A DNA stretch of 64,000 bases from Sphingomonas oleivorans (GTDB taxonomy: Bacteria; Pseudomonadota; Alphaproteobacteria; Sphingomonadales; Sphingomonadaceae): assembly GCF_003050615.1 (NCBI RefSeq), contig NZ_NWBU01000015.1, positions 62,001 through 126,000 of the forward strand, in the 5' to 3' direction. The number at the start of each line of letters is the position of its first letter. Within the stretch, counting starts at the first letter, position 1. Of this stretch, positions 44,796-53,680 are shown one piece after another. The position numbers and the translations under genes are program-made. Under the pieces are notes generated by a model. It worked only from the letters and a program-made list of their open reading frames with translations, was not told the DNA's origin and searched no databases.

Positions 44796-45461
44796 ATGCT
44801 CAAGCTCTTCATCGGCAACAAGGCTTATTCCTCCTGGTCGCTGCGCGGCTGGCTCGCGGTGAAGCAGTCGGGCCTGCCGTTCGAGGAGGTCGTCGTTCCG
44901 CTCTATGACGAGGAATGGGACCGGCGCCGCGCGGGCGACGAGTTCGCGCCCTCATCGGGCAAGGTGCCGATCCTGTGGGATGACGAGGCGGTGGTGTGGG
45001 ACAGCCTCGCCATCGTCGAATATCTCGCCGACAAGGTCGGCCGCGACCGTTTCTGGCCGGAGGACAATGCCGCCCGCGCCATGGCCCGCTCGATGGCGGC
45101 GGAGATGCATTCGAGCTTCGCCAACCTGCGCCGCGAATGCTCGATGAACGTGCGCCGCCACTATCCGGAGCGGCAGCTTTCCGATGAGACGATGGCGGAC
45201 ATCGCCCGCATCGTGAGCCTGTGGGCGGAGGCGCGGGCGCGCTTCGGCGGGACGGGCGACTTTCTGTTCGGCGATTTCAGCGCGGCGGACATCATGTTCG
45301 CACCCATCGTGACGCGCTTCGTCACCTATTCGGTATCCCTGCCGCATTTCGCCGCCAATTATGGCGCTGCGGTGCTGGCACATCCCTGGATGGTGGAATG
45401 GCTCGCCGCCGCGCAGGAGGAACCCTGGATCATCGAAAAGTTCGAGCAGCCCACCCAATAA
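44796..45461 (+). CDS. Glutathione S-transferase family protein
   Basis: 221 residues. The N-terminal thioredoxin-like domain is MLKLFIGNKAYSSWSLRGWL with KVPILWDDEAVVWDSLAIVE, where the SLAIVEYL segment binds the glutathione glutamyl group. The C-terminal helical domain follows (about 90-215), with FGDFSAADIMFAPIV. The substrate is unknown. It is convergent with the cupin gene, only 3 bp apart. Confidence 0.92.
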   Translation: MLKLFIGNKAYSSWSLRGWLAVKQSGLPFEEVVVPLYDEEWDRRRAGDEFAPSSGKVPILWDDEAVVWDSLAIVEYLADKVGRDRFWPEDNAARAMARSMAAEMHSSFANLRRECSMNVRRHYPERQLSDETMADIARIVSLWAEARARFGGTGDFLFGDFSAADIMFAPIVTRFVTYSVSLPHFAANYGAAVLAHPWMVEWLAAAQEEPWIIEKFEQPTQ

Positions 45462-45464
45462 GGC

Positions 45465-45914
45465 TCAATAAGGCGTGCCGTCGCGATGCGCATAGCGTTG
45501 CGTCGCTCCGTCGAGATAGAGGTCGATATCGGGATAGTGGCAGGCGGATGCGGCGGGCCGGCCGATCGCGATGAAGACGCATGGGCGCTCGCCCTCGTTC
45601 ACGAGATGATGCGCATTGGCCTTGCCCTTGGGAAAGGCGGCGCAGTCGCCCGCGCGCATGACGACGCGGCTCCCCTCCTCGACCAACACCGCCTCACCCG
45701 AGAGCATGACGACAAACTCGTCCTCCCCCTCATGCCAGTGCCGCTGGCTGGACCATGCGCCGGGCTCGAGCGTCACATGCGTGACGCCGAAATCCTCGAG
45801 ACCGGCGCCGGGCCCGAGCCGGCGATACCTGCGCCCGGCAACATCCGCCGAATAAGGCGCCGGATAGCCCGTCCGGTTGGTCAGCGGAAAAGCATCGAGA
45901 TCGAGCTTGGGCAT
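45465..45914 (-). CDS. Cupin-domain protein
   Basis: 149 residues. The cupin metal motif 1 is in SQRHWHEGEDEFVVMLSGEA (His, His, Glu) and motif 2 in FPKGKANAHHLVNEG, so a metal site is likely intact. The C-terminal CHYPDIDLYLDGATQRYAHR is typical of a group that looks like dioxygenase or isomerase relatives acting on small molecules. The reaction cannot be named. It is divergent from dapE. Confidence 0.85.
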   Translation of the reverse strand: MPKLDLDAFPLTNRTGYPAPYSADVAGRRYRRLGPGAGLEDFGVTHVTLEPGAWSSQRHWHEGEDEFVVMLSGEAVLVEEGSRVVMRAGDCAAFPKGKANAHHLVNEGERPCVFIAIGRPAASACHYPDIDLYLDGATQRYAHRDGTPY

Positions 45915-45962
45915 GGCAGGCTCCGGCTAGGCAAAGCAGGCAGGCGACGCTAGGCGACGGCC

Positions 45963-47093
45963 ATGTCCACCACAACCGATCCCATCGCCCTCACACAAAG
46001 GCTGATCGCCTGCCCCAGCGTCACCCCCGCCGATGCCGGCGCCATGGCGGTGATCGAGGCGGCCCTGACGGGGATCGGCTTCACCGTCCATCGCTTTGCC
46101 GCGGGCGAGGCGCCCGACGGGCCCGTCGAGAATCTCTTCGCGACGCGCGGAGAGGGCGGAACGCATCTCGCCTTTGCAGGCCATAGCGATGTCGTGCCCC
46201 CCGGCCCCGGCTGGACGAGCGATCCCTTCACGGCGACGATCCGGGGCGACCTGCTCTATGGGCGCGGCGCGGTCGACATGAAGGGCGCGGTGGCGGCCTT
46301 CATCGCGGCGGCCGCGCGCGTGCCGGACCATGACGGCACGATCAGCCTGATCATCACCGGCGACGAGGAAGGCCCTGCCACTTTCGGCACGGTCGCGCTG
46401 ATGGACTGGATGGCCGAGCGCGGGATCAGGCCGGACCTGATCTTGGTGGGCGAGCCCACCTCGTCCGCTAGGCTGGGCGACATGATCAAGATCGGCCGGC
46501 GCGGTTCGGTCAATATGTGGATCGAGGTGCCGGGCACGCAGGGCCATGTCGCCTATCCCCATCTCGCACAAAATCCCATCCCGCCGCTCGTCGCCGCGCT
46601 GAACGAACTTGCGGCGCTGACGCTCGACGAGGGCACGGACTGGTTCCAGCCGTCAAATCTGCAAATCACCGACCTCCATGTTGGCAATGGCGCGACCAAT
46701 GTGATCCCCGGCGGCGCGCGCGCGCGGATCAACATCCGTTTCAACGATCTTCATCGTGGCGAGGCCCTTGTCGCCCGCGTGCGCGAGATCGTCGCGCGCC
46801 ATACGCCGGACGCGACCGTCACCGCCAAAATATCGGGGGAAGCCTTCCTCACGCCACCCGGCGCGCTTTCGGAGATGGTTTCCGCCGCGATCCACCGCAT
46901 CACCGGCCTGACGCCCGAGCTTTCCACCAGCGGCGGCACATCCGACGCGCGTTTCCTCTCGAAACTCTGTCCGGTGGTCGAATTCGGCCTGACCAACGCG
47001 ACGATGCACAAGCTGGACGAGGCGGTGGCGCTCGCCGATCTGGAAGCGCTGACCGAAATCTACGTCGAGATCATCCGCTCCGCTTGCGCCTGA
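45963..47093 (+). CDS. dapE: Succinyl-diaminopimelate desuccinylase
   Basis: 376 residues. The M20 metal ligands are in FAGHSDVVPPG, GRGAVDMKGAVAAF and ITGDEEGPATFG, with a C-terminal dimerisation lid. NPIPPLVAAL and STSGGTSDARFLSKLCPV mark DapE within M20. It releases succinate from N-succinyl-LL-diaminopimelate in lysine and peptidoglycan precursor synthesis. Its 3' end overlaps the smr gene on the other strand by 23 bp. Confidence 0.95.
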   Translation: MSTTTDPIALTQRLIACPSVTPADAGAMAVIEAALTGIGFTVHRFAAGEAPDGPVENLFATRGEGGTHLAFAGHSDVVPPGPGWTSDPFTATIRGDLLYGRGAVDMKGAVAAFIAAAARVPDHDGTISLIITGDEEGPATFGTVALMDWMAERGIRPDLILVGEPTSSARLGDMIKIGRRGSVNMWIEVPGTQGHVAYPHLAQNPIPPLVAALNELAALTLDEGTDWFQPSNLQITDLHVGNGATNVIPGGARARINIRFNDLHRGEALVARVREIVARHTPDATVTAKISGEAFLTPPGALSEMVSAAIHRITGLTPELSTSGGTSDARFLSKLCPVVEFGLTNATMHKLDEAVALADLEALTEIYVEIIRSACA

Positions 47094-47610
47094 GGATGAT
47101 GTAGAGCGCGCCCGCGCCGCCATGGCGCGGATGCGCGTTGCGGACCGCGGCGATGCGCGCGGCATGGCGCGATCCGGCCAGCCAGTCGCCGATCGAAGCG
47201 CGAATCAGGCCACGCCTGGCGGTGCCGTCGCGATCCGCGCGCGGCGGCCGACCCGTCACCAGCAGCAAGATGCGGATATCGTCCGCCAGCGCATCCGCCA
47301 GCCCCTGTTCGAGCGCGATATGCGCGCTCGCCAGCGTATGGCCGTGGAGATCGATCGTCCGATCCGGCGCGACGATGCCGCGCCGCAATCGCCGGTCCCA
47401 TCCGCCGTCGAGCGTCTCGCCGGGCCGATTCGGCTTGGGCTTGGCAGGGGCATTTACGGGCGTCGACCGATCCGGATCGAGACGCACCGGCCGGGAAGGC
47501 TGGGGCAACGCCAGATCGTGCGCCGGGGCGGATTTGCCCAGCGGACGCACCGTCGCCGTCACCTGCGCCCAGAGCGCCTGTTCGTCAGGGCCGAGCCGCC
47601 GTCCCGCCAT
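47071..47610 (-). CDS. Smr-domain protein
   Basis: 179 residues. A variable, basic N-terminal half is followed by a C-terminal Smr domain: TIDLHGHTLASAHIALEQGL, ILLLVTGRPPRADRDGTARR and ending HPRHGGAGALYIILRRKR. Smr domains have nuclease activity on branched DNA or mRNA in some proteins. The start overlaps mltA by 26 bp, so it is in the timA-mltA-smr operon; the stop runs into the dapE gene on the opposite strand. Confidence 0.9.
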   Translation of the reverse strand: MAGRRLGPDEQALWAQVTATVRPLGKSAPAHDLALPQPSRPVRLDPDRSTPVNAPAKPKPNRPGETLDGGWDRRLRRGIVAPDRTIDLHGHTLASAHIALEQGLADALADDIRILLLVTGRPPRADRDGTARRGLIRASIGDWLAGSRHAARIAAVRNAHPRHGGAGALYIILRRKRSG

Positions 47611-48796
47611 CGCCGTTCAATCGCGCAATCGTGCCAAGCGGCAGCAGCAGCAGCGCCTGCCCCCGGCCGGACATGCCCCCCGCAATCCACCGCGCCTCAT
47701 CGCCCGCGCCCCAGAAAGTATCGAAACGATTGGCGCCCTTGATCGCGCCCCCGGTGTCCTGTGCGACCCACAGACCCGACGCCTCGGGCCGGTCGAGCGT
47801 CAGCAGGACGGGCGCGCCGAGCGGCACGAAAGCGGGATCGGCGGCGACGGTCGACCGCCCCGCAACGGGCACGCCGAGCGCGCCGAGCGGACCCGACCCG
47901 TTCAGCTCGCGAAAGAAGACGAAGCTCCTATTCTCGCGCATGATCGCGCGGCCTTCATCGGGATGCGCGCGCAAATAGGCCATGATGCCCTGCATCGATG
48001 CCTGGCCGGGCGCGAGCAGGCCGCGTTCGCGCATCAGCTTGCCGATGCCGCTATAATCCCGCCCATTCTGGCCATCATAGCCGATCCGCATCACCTGCCC
48101 GTCAGGCAGCCTGAGCCGTCCGGAGCCCTGGACCTGCAGGAAAAAGAATTCGACGGGATCGGCCACCCAGGCGAGCTCCAGCCCCCTGCCCGCCAGCACC
48201 CCATCCTCGATCGCGGCACGATCATGATAGGGAATGAGCTTCCCCCGATCGACCCGGCCGCGCACGCGCTTGCCCTTCAGCGCATCGGAGAAGAGACCGA
48301 GATCGGCCTCCACCATATCCGAGGGCAACCGGTAGACGGGCACCTCATAGCCCGGCTGGCGTGTTCGCGAGCCGAGAATCTCCGGCTCATAATAGCCGGT
48401 GGCGAAAGCCCTGCCGTCGCCGATCCGGGCGGTCTCGAAATGGCGCGCGAAGAAGCCGATGGCATCGGCATTCGGCCATGCGGATGCTGCGGCGCAGACG
48501 GCGGCCCAGTCCTCCGCGCGAGTCAGGCCGCTCGGATCATTGCGCGTCACCAGTGCAGGACAGGAGACACGAAAGGCGGAAAGCGCCGCTTCGGCGCGCA
48601 CGGACGTCAGGCCGAGCTGGGTGATGGAGGGGCCGGGCGAGACGCCCGCCGCCACGGCATTGGCGATCGCTGGGGCAGGCTTCGGCGCAACGGGAGAAGG
48701 CTGTTCCGCTCCTTCGACGACGCCTCGTGGCGTCGTCGCACAGGCGGACAGCGCAGCCGCGGCGATGAGCGCCGCGACGCCATGGCGGCGGATCAC
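47585..48796 (-). CDS. mltA: Membrane-bound lytic transglycosylase A
   Basis: 403 residues from GTG 48796, chosen because it overlaps the timA stop (GTGA) and is followed at once by a lipoprotein signal (AALIAAAALSAC). The MltA domain contains RTRQPGYEVPVYRLP and YDGQNGRDYSGIGKLMRERG. The C-terminal 3D domain has VAQDTGGAIKGANRFDTFWG with the catalytic Asp. It cleaves peptidoglycan at the outer membrane. The longer ATG start 69 bp upstream would bury the signal sequence. Confidence 0.95.
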   Translation of the reverse strand: MIRRHGVAALIAAAALSACATTPRGVVEGAEQPSPVAPKPAPAIANAVAAGVSPGPSITQLGLTSVRAEAALSAFRVSCPALVTRNDPSGLTRAEDWAAVCAAASAWPNADAIGFFARHFETARIGDGRAFATGYYEPEILGSRTRQPGYEVPVYRLPSDMVEADLGLFSDALKGKRVRGRVDRGKLIPYHDRAAIEDGVLAGRGLELAWVADPVEFFFLQVQGSGRLRLPDGQVMRIGYDGQNGRDYSGIGKLMRERGLLAPGQASMQGIMAYLRAHPDEGRAIMRENRSFVFFRELNGSGPLGALGVPVAGRSTVAADPAFVPLGAPVLLTLDRPEASGLWVAQDTGGAIKGANRFDTFWGAGDEARWIAGGMSGRGQALLLLPLGTIARLNGDGGTAARP

Positions 48797-49464
48797 GCCG
48801 CCTCGTCGGTTTCGACCAGGACCCAGTTCGGATCGTCGGCGCGGACGTGGCGGCTGAACGTCCACACATCATGCGTCGGCACGGCGTCGGTCAGGGAACC
48901 GGCGATCACATTGCCGTCCGCATCGCGCGTCACCGCGGCGATATCGGCATCGAAGCGCACCGTGACGAGCGCCATCTGCCCGTCGAGCCGCGCTTCCTCG
49001 ATGATGGCACGCTCGATCGCGATCAGCCGGTTGTCGAGCACATGGCCCGCCGCCTTGCGCTCGGCGATCGCCGCGGAAAAATCGGTCCGCACGCTGCCGT
49101 CGACGAAACGGGCGAGTTCCTCCTCGTCCCCGCGCCAGAAGGCCTCGAGAATCATGCGATAGGCGGCCTGCGCGCCTTCGAGAAAACGAGCCGCGTCGAA
49201 CTGCGGATCGGCCGCGGCGATGGCGCGCAGGCCGTTGGCGGCGCCCGATGCGGCGAGCATTTCCTGCCCGGCGGGAGACTGCGTCATGAAATCGGCGGGA
49301 GCGCGCGACGTGGAAGAAGCAGACGCCTGCGCCTCGACCGGCTTGGCAAGCGGCTGCTCATGCCCGGTGCGCCGGCCGAGGACACTCCACAGCCGGAGCC
49401 CCACGAACACGAACACCATAGCGAGAAGGATGATCTCGAACACCGGGCCTCCAGATATTATCAT
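48793..49464 (-). CDS. timA: Tim44/TimA-family membrane protein
   Basis: 223 residues. A single N-terminal helix (about 7-30, FEIILLAMVFVFVGLRLWSV) is followed by a Tim44-like domain (about 85-220) with FDAARFLEGAQAAYRMILEA and VRFDADIAAVTRDADG. Bacterial TimA-type proteins are thought to be inner-membrane relatives of the mitochondrial import-motor anchor; their cargo is not known. It is first in the coupled timA-mltA-smr set and divergent from secB. Confidence 0.88.
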   Translation of the reverse strand: MIISGGPVFEIILLAMVFVFVGLRLWSVLGRRTGHEQPLAKPVEAQASASSTSRAPADFMTQSPAGQEMLAASGAANGLRAIAAADPQFDAARFLEGAQAAYRMILEAFWRGDEEELARFVDGSVRTDFSAAIAERKAAGHVLDNRLIAIERAIIEEARLDGQMALVTVRFDADIAAVTRDADGNVIAGSLTDAVPTHDVWTFSRHVRADDPNWVLVETDEAA

Positions 49465-49628
49465 CCGCTACATAAGCATGACAGGGACGAGTTTCAAATG
49501 GCACGAGGCCAAAGCCCGCGCGCAGGGCGCAATCCTCCGCCCATTGCCCTGTTCCCCGGCCGGTGCTAGCCCGCAGCGGTCCGGCCCCGATGCGGCCGCA
49601 TTCCTTTCCAAACCGAGGTTGAAGTCAC

Positions 49629-50138
49629 ATGGCCGAAGAAGAAGGCACGATCGACGCGGGCGTTACCCAGCCCAACGGCCAGGATGAAGGCCCGCAGGTC
49701 GGCATGCTCGCGCAATATGTGAAGGATCTTTCCTTCGAAAATCCCAATGCGCCGATGGTCTATCAGTGGCAGGAACAGCCGCAGATCGACGTGCAGTTCA
49801 ACATCGGATCGAACGTCGTGGGCGAGGATGTCTACGAAGTCTCGCTGAAGATCGACGCGCGCGCCGTGGTGAACGGGCAGACCGCCTTCGCGGTCGAGCT
49901 GGTCTATGCCGGCCTGTTCGGCATTCGCAACGTGCCGGCCGAGCAGATCCAGCCCTTCCTTTTCGCCGAAGCGCCGCGCCTGCTCTTCCCCTTCGCGCGC
50001 CGGATCGTCTCCGATGCGGTCCGCGACGGCAATTTCCCGCCGCTGATGCTCGAACCGATCGACTTCGCCTCGCTCTATCTGCAGCAGGCCCAGCAGGCGC
50101 AGGAGCTCGCGACGGGCGAAACGGCCGGCCAGGCGTAA
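49629..50138 (+). CDS. secB: Protein-export chaperone SecB
   Basis: 169 residues. The core YVKDLSFENPNAPMVYQWQE, DVYEVSLKIDARAVVNGQTA and FAVELVYAGLFGI, then the LLFPFARRIVSDAVRDGNFP helix, are diagnostic. The tetramer holds precursors unfolded for SecA. The acidic N- and C-terminal ends are longer than in E. coli, the alphaproteobacterial pattern. A repeat separates it from murJ. Confidence 0.97.
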   Translation: MAEEEGTIDAGVTQPNGQDEGPQVGMLAQYVKDLSFENPNAPMVYQWQEQPQIDVQFNIGSNVVGEDVYEVSLKIDARAVVNGQTAFAVELVYAGLFGIRNVPAEQIQPFLFAEAPRLLFPFARRIVSDAVRDGNFPPLMLEPIDFASLYLQQAQQAQELATGETAGQA

Positions 50139-50158
50139 TATTGACCCCGTAGATCAAG

Positions 50159-50223
50159 CCGTTCGTGTCGAGCGAAGCCGAGACATCTACGCAACGTGCC
50201 TCGGCCTCGCCCGGCACGAACGG
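50159..50223. repeat. Imperfect inverted repeat upstream of murJ
   Basis: CCGTTCGTGTCGAGCGAAGCCGAG (split here as 50159-50176 plus 50177-50182) pairs with CTCGGCCTCGCCCGGCACGA plus ACGG (50200-50223), 21 of 24 positions, around 17 bases. It lies between secB and murJ and would be absurdly repetitive as coding sequence, which argues against the longer murJ start at 50165. Confidence 0.7.
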
Positions 50224-50230
50224 AGCTTTC

Positions 50231-51793
50231 GTGAATCTTGTCAGGGCGACCGCGACGATCGGCGGGCTGACGCTGATCAGCCGCATTCTCGGCTTCGCGC
50301 GCGACATGCTGATGGCGCGCTTCGTCGGCGCCGGCTTCGCGTCGGATGCCTTCCTGATCGCCTTCCGCCTGCCCAATCTGTTCCGCGCGCTCTTTGCCGA
50401 GGGCGCCTTTGCATCCGCCTTCGTGCCGATGTTCAACCGCAAGGTAGGCCGCGACGGCGAGAATCTGGCGGCAGGCATCAGCTTCGCGGACGAGGTGCTG
50501 TCCGTCCTGCTGCCCGTGCTGATCCTGTTCACCGGGCTGATGATGGCGCTCGCAGGCCCCGTCGTCTGGGCGATGACGGGCGGCTTCCATGACGGCACCG
50601 CGCAGAAATTCGCGCTGGCGACCGAATTCACACGGATCACCTTTCCCTATCTGCCGCTGATCTCGCTCGTCTCGCTGCTCGGCGGCATATTGAACTCGGT
50701 CAACCGCTTCTGGGTGAATGCGGCGGCGCCCATATTGCTCAACATCTGCCTGATCGCGGGGCTGCTCTTCTTCCGGGGGCAGGACGACATCGACACGGCG
50801 CGCACGCAGGCGATCGCCGTCACCCTGTCGGGCGTGCTCCAGCTCGCCTGGCTGATCTGGGCGTGCCGGCAAGCCGGGATCGTGCTCAGGTTGCGCCGTC
50901 CACGCCTTTCTCCCCAGGTGAAGGAGTTGCTGCGCGTCATCGGCCCCGCGGCGCTGGGCGCGGGCGCGGTGCAGTTCAACCTGCTGATCTCCACCTCGCT
51001 CGCCGCACGCTTCCTGCGCGAAGGTTCGGTCTCCTATATCTATTATGCCGATCGGCTGAACCAGTTGCCGCTGGGCCTGATCGGCATCGGCGTAGGCACG
51101 GCGATGCTGCCCGCCCTCTCCCGCCAGATCGGCGGCGGGGACGACAAGGCCGCGCTCCATACGCAGAACCGGGCGATCGAGCTCGTCCTTCTGCTCACCT
51201 TGCCTGCCTTCGCGGCGCTGATGGTATCGGCCACGCCGATCATCCGCGGGCTGCTCCAGCATGGCGAATTCAGCGCGGACGACACGATCGCGACGGCCAA
51301 TGCGCTCGCCTTCTTCTCGATCGGCCTGCCCGCCTATGTGCTGATCAAGGTGCTCACCCCCGGCTTCTATGCCCGGGCGGACACCAAGACGCCGGTCAGG
51401 ATCGCGCTGGTCGCGATGCTGGTGAACCTGATCCTCAACCTGATCCTGATCTGGCCGATGGCGCATGTCGGGCTGGCGTTGTCCACGGCCGTTTCCGCCT
51501 GGGTGAATGCGGGCCTGCTCTACTGGACGCTCCATCGTCGCCGGCATTTTTCGGTGGATGCGCGGCTGAAGCGCAGCGCGGTCCGGCTGGGCGGCGCGAC
51601 GCTGATCATGACGGCCCTGCTCTTCGCGCTCAATCCTCTGGTCGATCCGATGATGGCGCGCGGTCTGGAATTGCGCGTGGCGGGCCTGGCCCTGCTGATG
51701 GGCGCGGGCGCCGCCGCCTATTTCGGCGCGGCCTTCCTGCTCGGCGCCTTCCGGCTGGCGGATCTCAAGACGCAACTTCGCCGCAAGGCTTGA
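50231..51793 (+). CDS. murJ: Lipid II flippase MurJ (GTG start)
   Basis: 520 residues from GTG 50231 (VNLVRATATIGGLTLISRIL) with GGAG at 50222-50225. The start is supported because upstream sequence is a repeat. About 14 membrane helices; the conserved RILGFARDMLMARFVGAGFA, RLPNLFRALFAEGAFASAFV and the Arg-rich cytoplasmic face mark MurJ. It flips lipid II across the inner membrane for cell-wall synthesis. It is followed 27 bp later by trpS. Confidence 0.96.
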   Translation: MNLVRATATIGGLTLISRILGFARDMLMARFVGAGFASDAFLIAFRLPNLFRALFAEGAFASAFVPMFNRKVGRDGENLAAGISFADEVLSVLLPVLILFTGLMMALAGPVVWAMTGGFHDGTAQKFALATEFTRITFPYLPLISLVSLLGGILNSVNRFWVNAAAPILLNICLIAGLLFFRGQDDIDTARTQAIAVTLSGVLQLAWLIWACRQAGIVLRLRRPRLSPQVKELLRVIGPAALGAGAVQFNLLISTSLAARFLREGSVSYIYYADRLNQLPLGLIGIGVGTAMLPALSRQIGGGDDKAALHTQNRAIELVLLLTLPAFAALMVSATPIIRGLLQHGEFSADDTIATANALAFFSIGLPAYVLIKVLTPGFYARADTKTPVRIALVAMLVNLILNLILIWPMAHVGLALSTAVSAWVNAGLLYWTLHRRRHFSVDARLKRSAVRLGGATLIMTALLFALNPLVDPMMARGLELRVAGLALLMGAGAAAYFGAAFLLGAFRLADLKTQLRRKA

Positions 51794-51820
51794 CCGGAGC
51801 GCCGCACTCCGCAACAGGCC

Positions 51821-52819
51821 ATGGCCATGAACAAGCGCGTCGTATCGGGCATCCAGCCCACCGGAAATCTTCATCTGGGCAATTATCTGGGTGCCATCCG
51901 CAACTGGGTGCGCATGCAGGAGGAGAATGAGTGCCTGTTCTTCCTGGCGGACCTGCACGCGATCACCGTCCATAACGATCCGGCGACGCTGCGCGGCAAC
52001 ATCCGCGAAATGGCGGCGACGGTGCTGGCGGCGGGGATCGATCCGGCGCGCTCCATCCTCTTCCGCCAGGCGCATGTGCCGGCCCATGCCGAGCTGTGCT
52101 GGCTGCTGAACGGCACCGCGCGGATCGGCTGGCTCAATCGCATGACCCAGTTCAAGGAGAAGTCGGGCAAGAACCGGGAGGGGGCGAGCGTCGGCCTCTA
52201 TGCCTATCCGGTGCTGCAGGCGGCGGACATTCTCGCCTATCAGGCGACGCATGTTCCGGTGGGCGAGGACCAGAAACAGCATCTGGAGCTGGCGCGCGAT
52301 ATCGCGACCAAGTTCAATACCGATTTCGGAATCGAGCTGTTCATGCTGCCCGAACCGATCATCCCGCCGGCGGCGGCGCGGATCATGTCGCTGCGCGACG
52401 GGACGGCCAAGATGTCCAAATCCGACCCTTCGGACATGAGCCGGATCAACCTGACCGACGATGCGGACATGATCATGCAGAAGATCCGCAAGGCCAAGAC
52501 CGATCCCGAGCCGCTGCCCGAAGATCCGGCGGAGCTGGAGGGACGGCCCGAGGCGCGCAATCTGGTGGGAATCGCGGCGGCGCTGACCGACCGGACGCCC
52601 GCCGAGGTGCTGGCCGAACATGGCGGCCAGGGCTTCGGACAGTTCAAGCCGATGCTGGGCGAGATAGTCGTTACGACGATCGAGCCGATTTCGAAGCGGA
52701 TCGCGGAGTTTCGCGACGACCCGGCGGAGCTGGACAGGATATTGGCACAAGGCGCTGAAAAGGCGCGGGAAATTGCGGCGCCGACGCTGGCCGGCGCCTA
52801 TGCCGCGATGGGATTGTAA
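51821..52819 (+). CDS. trpS: Tryptophanyl-tRNA synthetase
   Basis: 332 residues. The HIGH-type motif is in [20 protein letters not shown] and the KMSKS motif in [16 protein letters not shown]; the tryptophan pocket is [21 protein letters not shown] class I enzyme that charges tRNA-Trp. An ATG two codons later (51827) is an equally good start. Its order after murJ is common in sphingomonads as I recall it, though that is from memory. Confidence 0.97.
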   Translation: MAMNKRVVSGIQPTGNLHLGNYLGAIRNWVRMQEENECLFFLADLHAITVHNDPATLRGNIREMAATVLAAGIDPARSILFRQAHVPAHAELCWLLNGTARIGWLNRMTQFKEKSGKNREGASVGLYAYPVLQAADILAYQATHVPVGEDQKQHLELARDIATKFNTDFGIELFMLPEPIIPPAAARIMSLRDGTAKMSKSDPSDMSRINLTDDADMIMQKIRKAKTDPEPLPEDPAELEGRPEARNLVGIAAALTDRTPAEVLAEHGGQGFGQFKPMLGEIVVTTIEPISKRIAEFRDDPAELDRILAQGAEKAREIAAPTLAGAYAAMGL

Positions 52820-52905
52820 CGAAACCAGACTGTTCCCCGAACGTTCAACCTGGGTTAAGTCGTTCCCATGATAGGGTGAGTAGTTCGTTCGGAAGGTCGT
52901 TCGCA

Positions 52906-53553
52906 ATGTCCCTGATGAAGAAGATCGTCACGATGGCGGCGCCGATCGCGCTGCTCTCCCTCGGCGCCTGCGCGACGCCATTCCGTGCGGACGTCGCACG
53001 GTTCCAGCAGATGCCCGCGCCGCAGGGCCAGAGCTTCACCATCCGGGCGAGCGATCCGCGCCTCCAGGGTGGCCTGGAATTCGGGCAATATGCCACGCTG
53101 GTGAGCCAGCGGCTGACGGCGCAAGGCTATCAGCCCGCCGCCAATCCGGCTGAGGCGACGCTGGTCGTGAACCTCGATTATGGCGTCGACAATGGCCAGG
53201 AAAAGGTCATCACCCGGCCGGGCTTCGGCAGCTGGGGCGGCTGGGGTCCCTATTATCCGCGCCGCTGGGGCCATCGTTCGGCCTTCTATTATGGCTGGAA
53301 CGACCCCTTCTGGTATTCGCCCTTCGGCTATCCGGAAGTGGAAAGCTATCGCTACTATACCAGCCATCTGGAGATGACGATCAACCGCGCGGCGGATGGC
53401 CAGCGGCTGTTCGAGGGCAAGGCCAAGGCACGCTCGCTGGACGACAGCCTGCCCCGGCTGGTGCCCAATCTGGTGGAGGCGATGTTCACCGGCTTCCCCG
53501 GCCGTTCGGGCGAGGAAGTGCGGATTACGGTGCCGCCGCCCAAGAAGGGCTGA
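52906..53553 (+). CDS. DUF4136 lipoprotein
   Basis: 215 residues from ATG 52906. The lipobox LSLGAC (Cys at about 22) makes it a lipoprotein. The DUF4136 domain covers FRADVARFQQ to VEAMFTGFPGRSG. A Tyr/Trp/Gly-rich segment (WGPYYPRRWGHRSAFYYGWN) sits in the middle, as often seen in this family. The family is uncharacterised. The gene faces the polyprenyl glycosyltransferase gene, with nested hairpins between. Confidence 0.85.
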   Translation: MSLMKKIVTMAAPIALLSLGACATPFRADVARFQQMPAPQGQSFTIRASDPRLQGGLEFGQYATLVSQRLTAQGYQPAANPAEATLVVNLDYGVDNGQEKVITRPGFGSWGGWGPYYPRRWGHRSAFYYGWNDPFWYSPFGYPEVESYRYYTSHLEMTINRAADGQRLFEGKAKARSLDDSLPRLVPNLVEAMFTGFPGRSGEEVRITVPPPKKG

Positions 53554-53607
53554 GGTTCGCTATTCCGGTCATTCTCCATCAACCTCATCGCTGGTGGAGA
53601 TAGACAT

Positions 53608-53669
53608 GGGCCCCGGCCTTCGGGTGCCCATCAATCATTATTTGATGGGAGCCCTGCGCCGGGGCGACG
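53608..53669. terminator. Nested hairpin between convergent genes
   Basis: Outer arms GCCCCGGC/GCCGGGGC (53610-53617, 53658-53665) and inner arms CCCATCAA/TTGATGGG (53627-53634, 53642-53649) are both perfect and concentric. It sits between two convergent stops, so a bidirectional terminator or REP element is likely. Confidence 0.65.
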
Positions 53670-53680
53670 GTTGAGGTGGA

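Noticed and set aside
50075-52906. 943-residue minus-strand open frame across murJ and trpS
   Set aside because: It spans two well-identified plus-strand genes and is low-complexity Arg/Gln/Asp-rich, as expected for an antisense frame.
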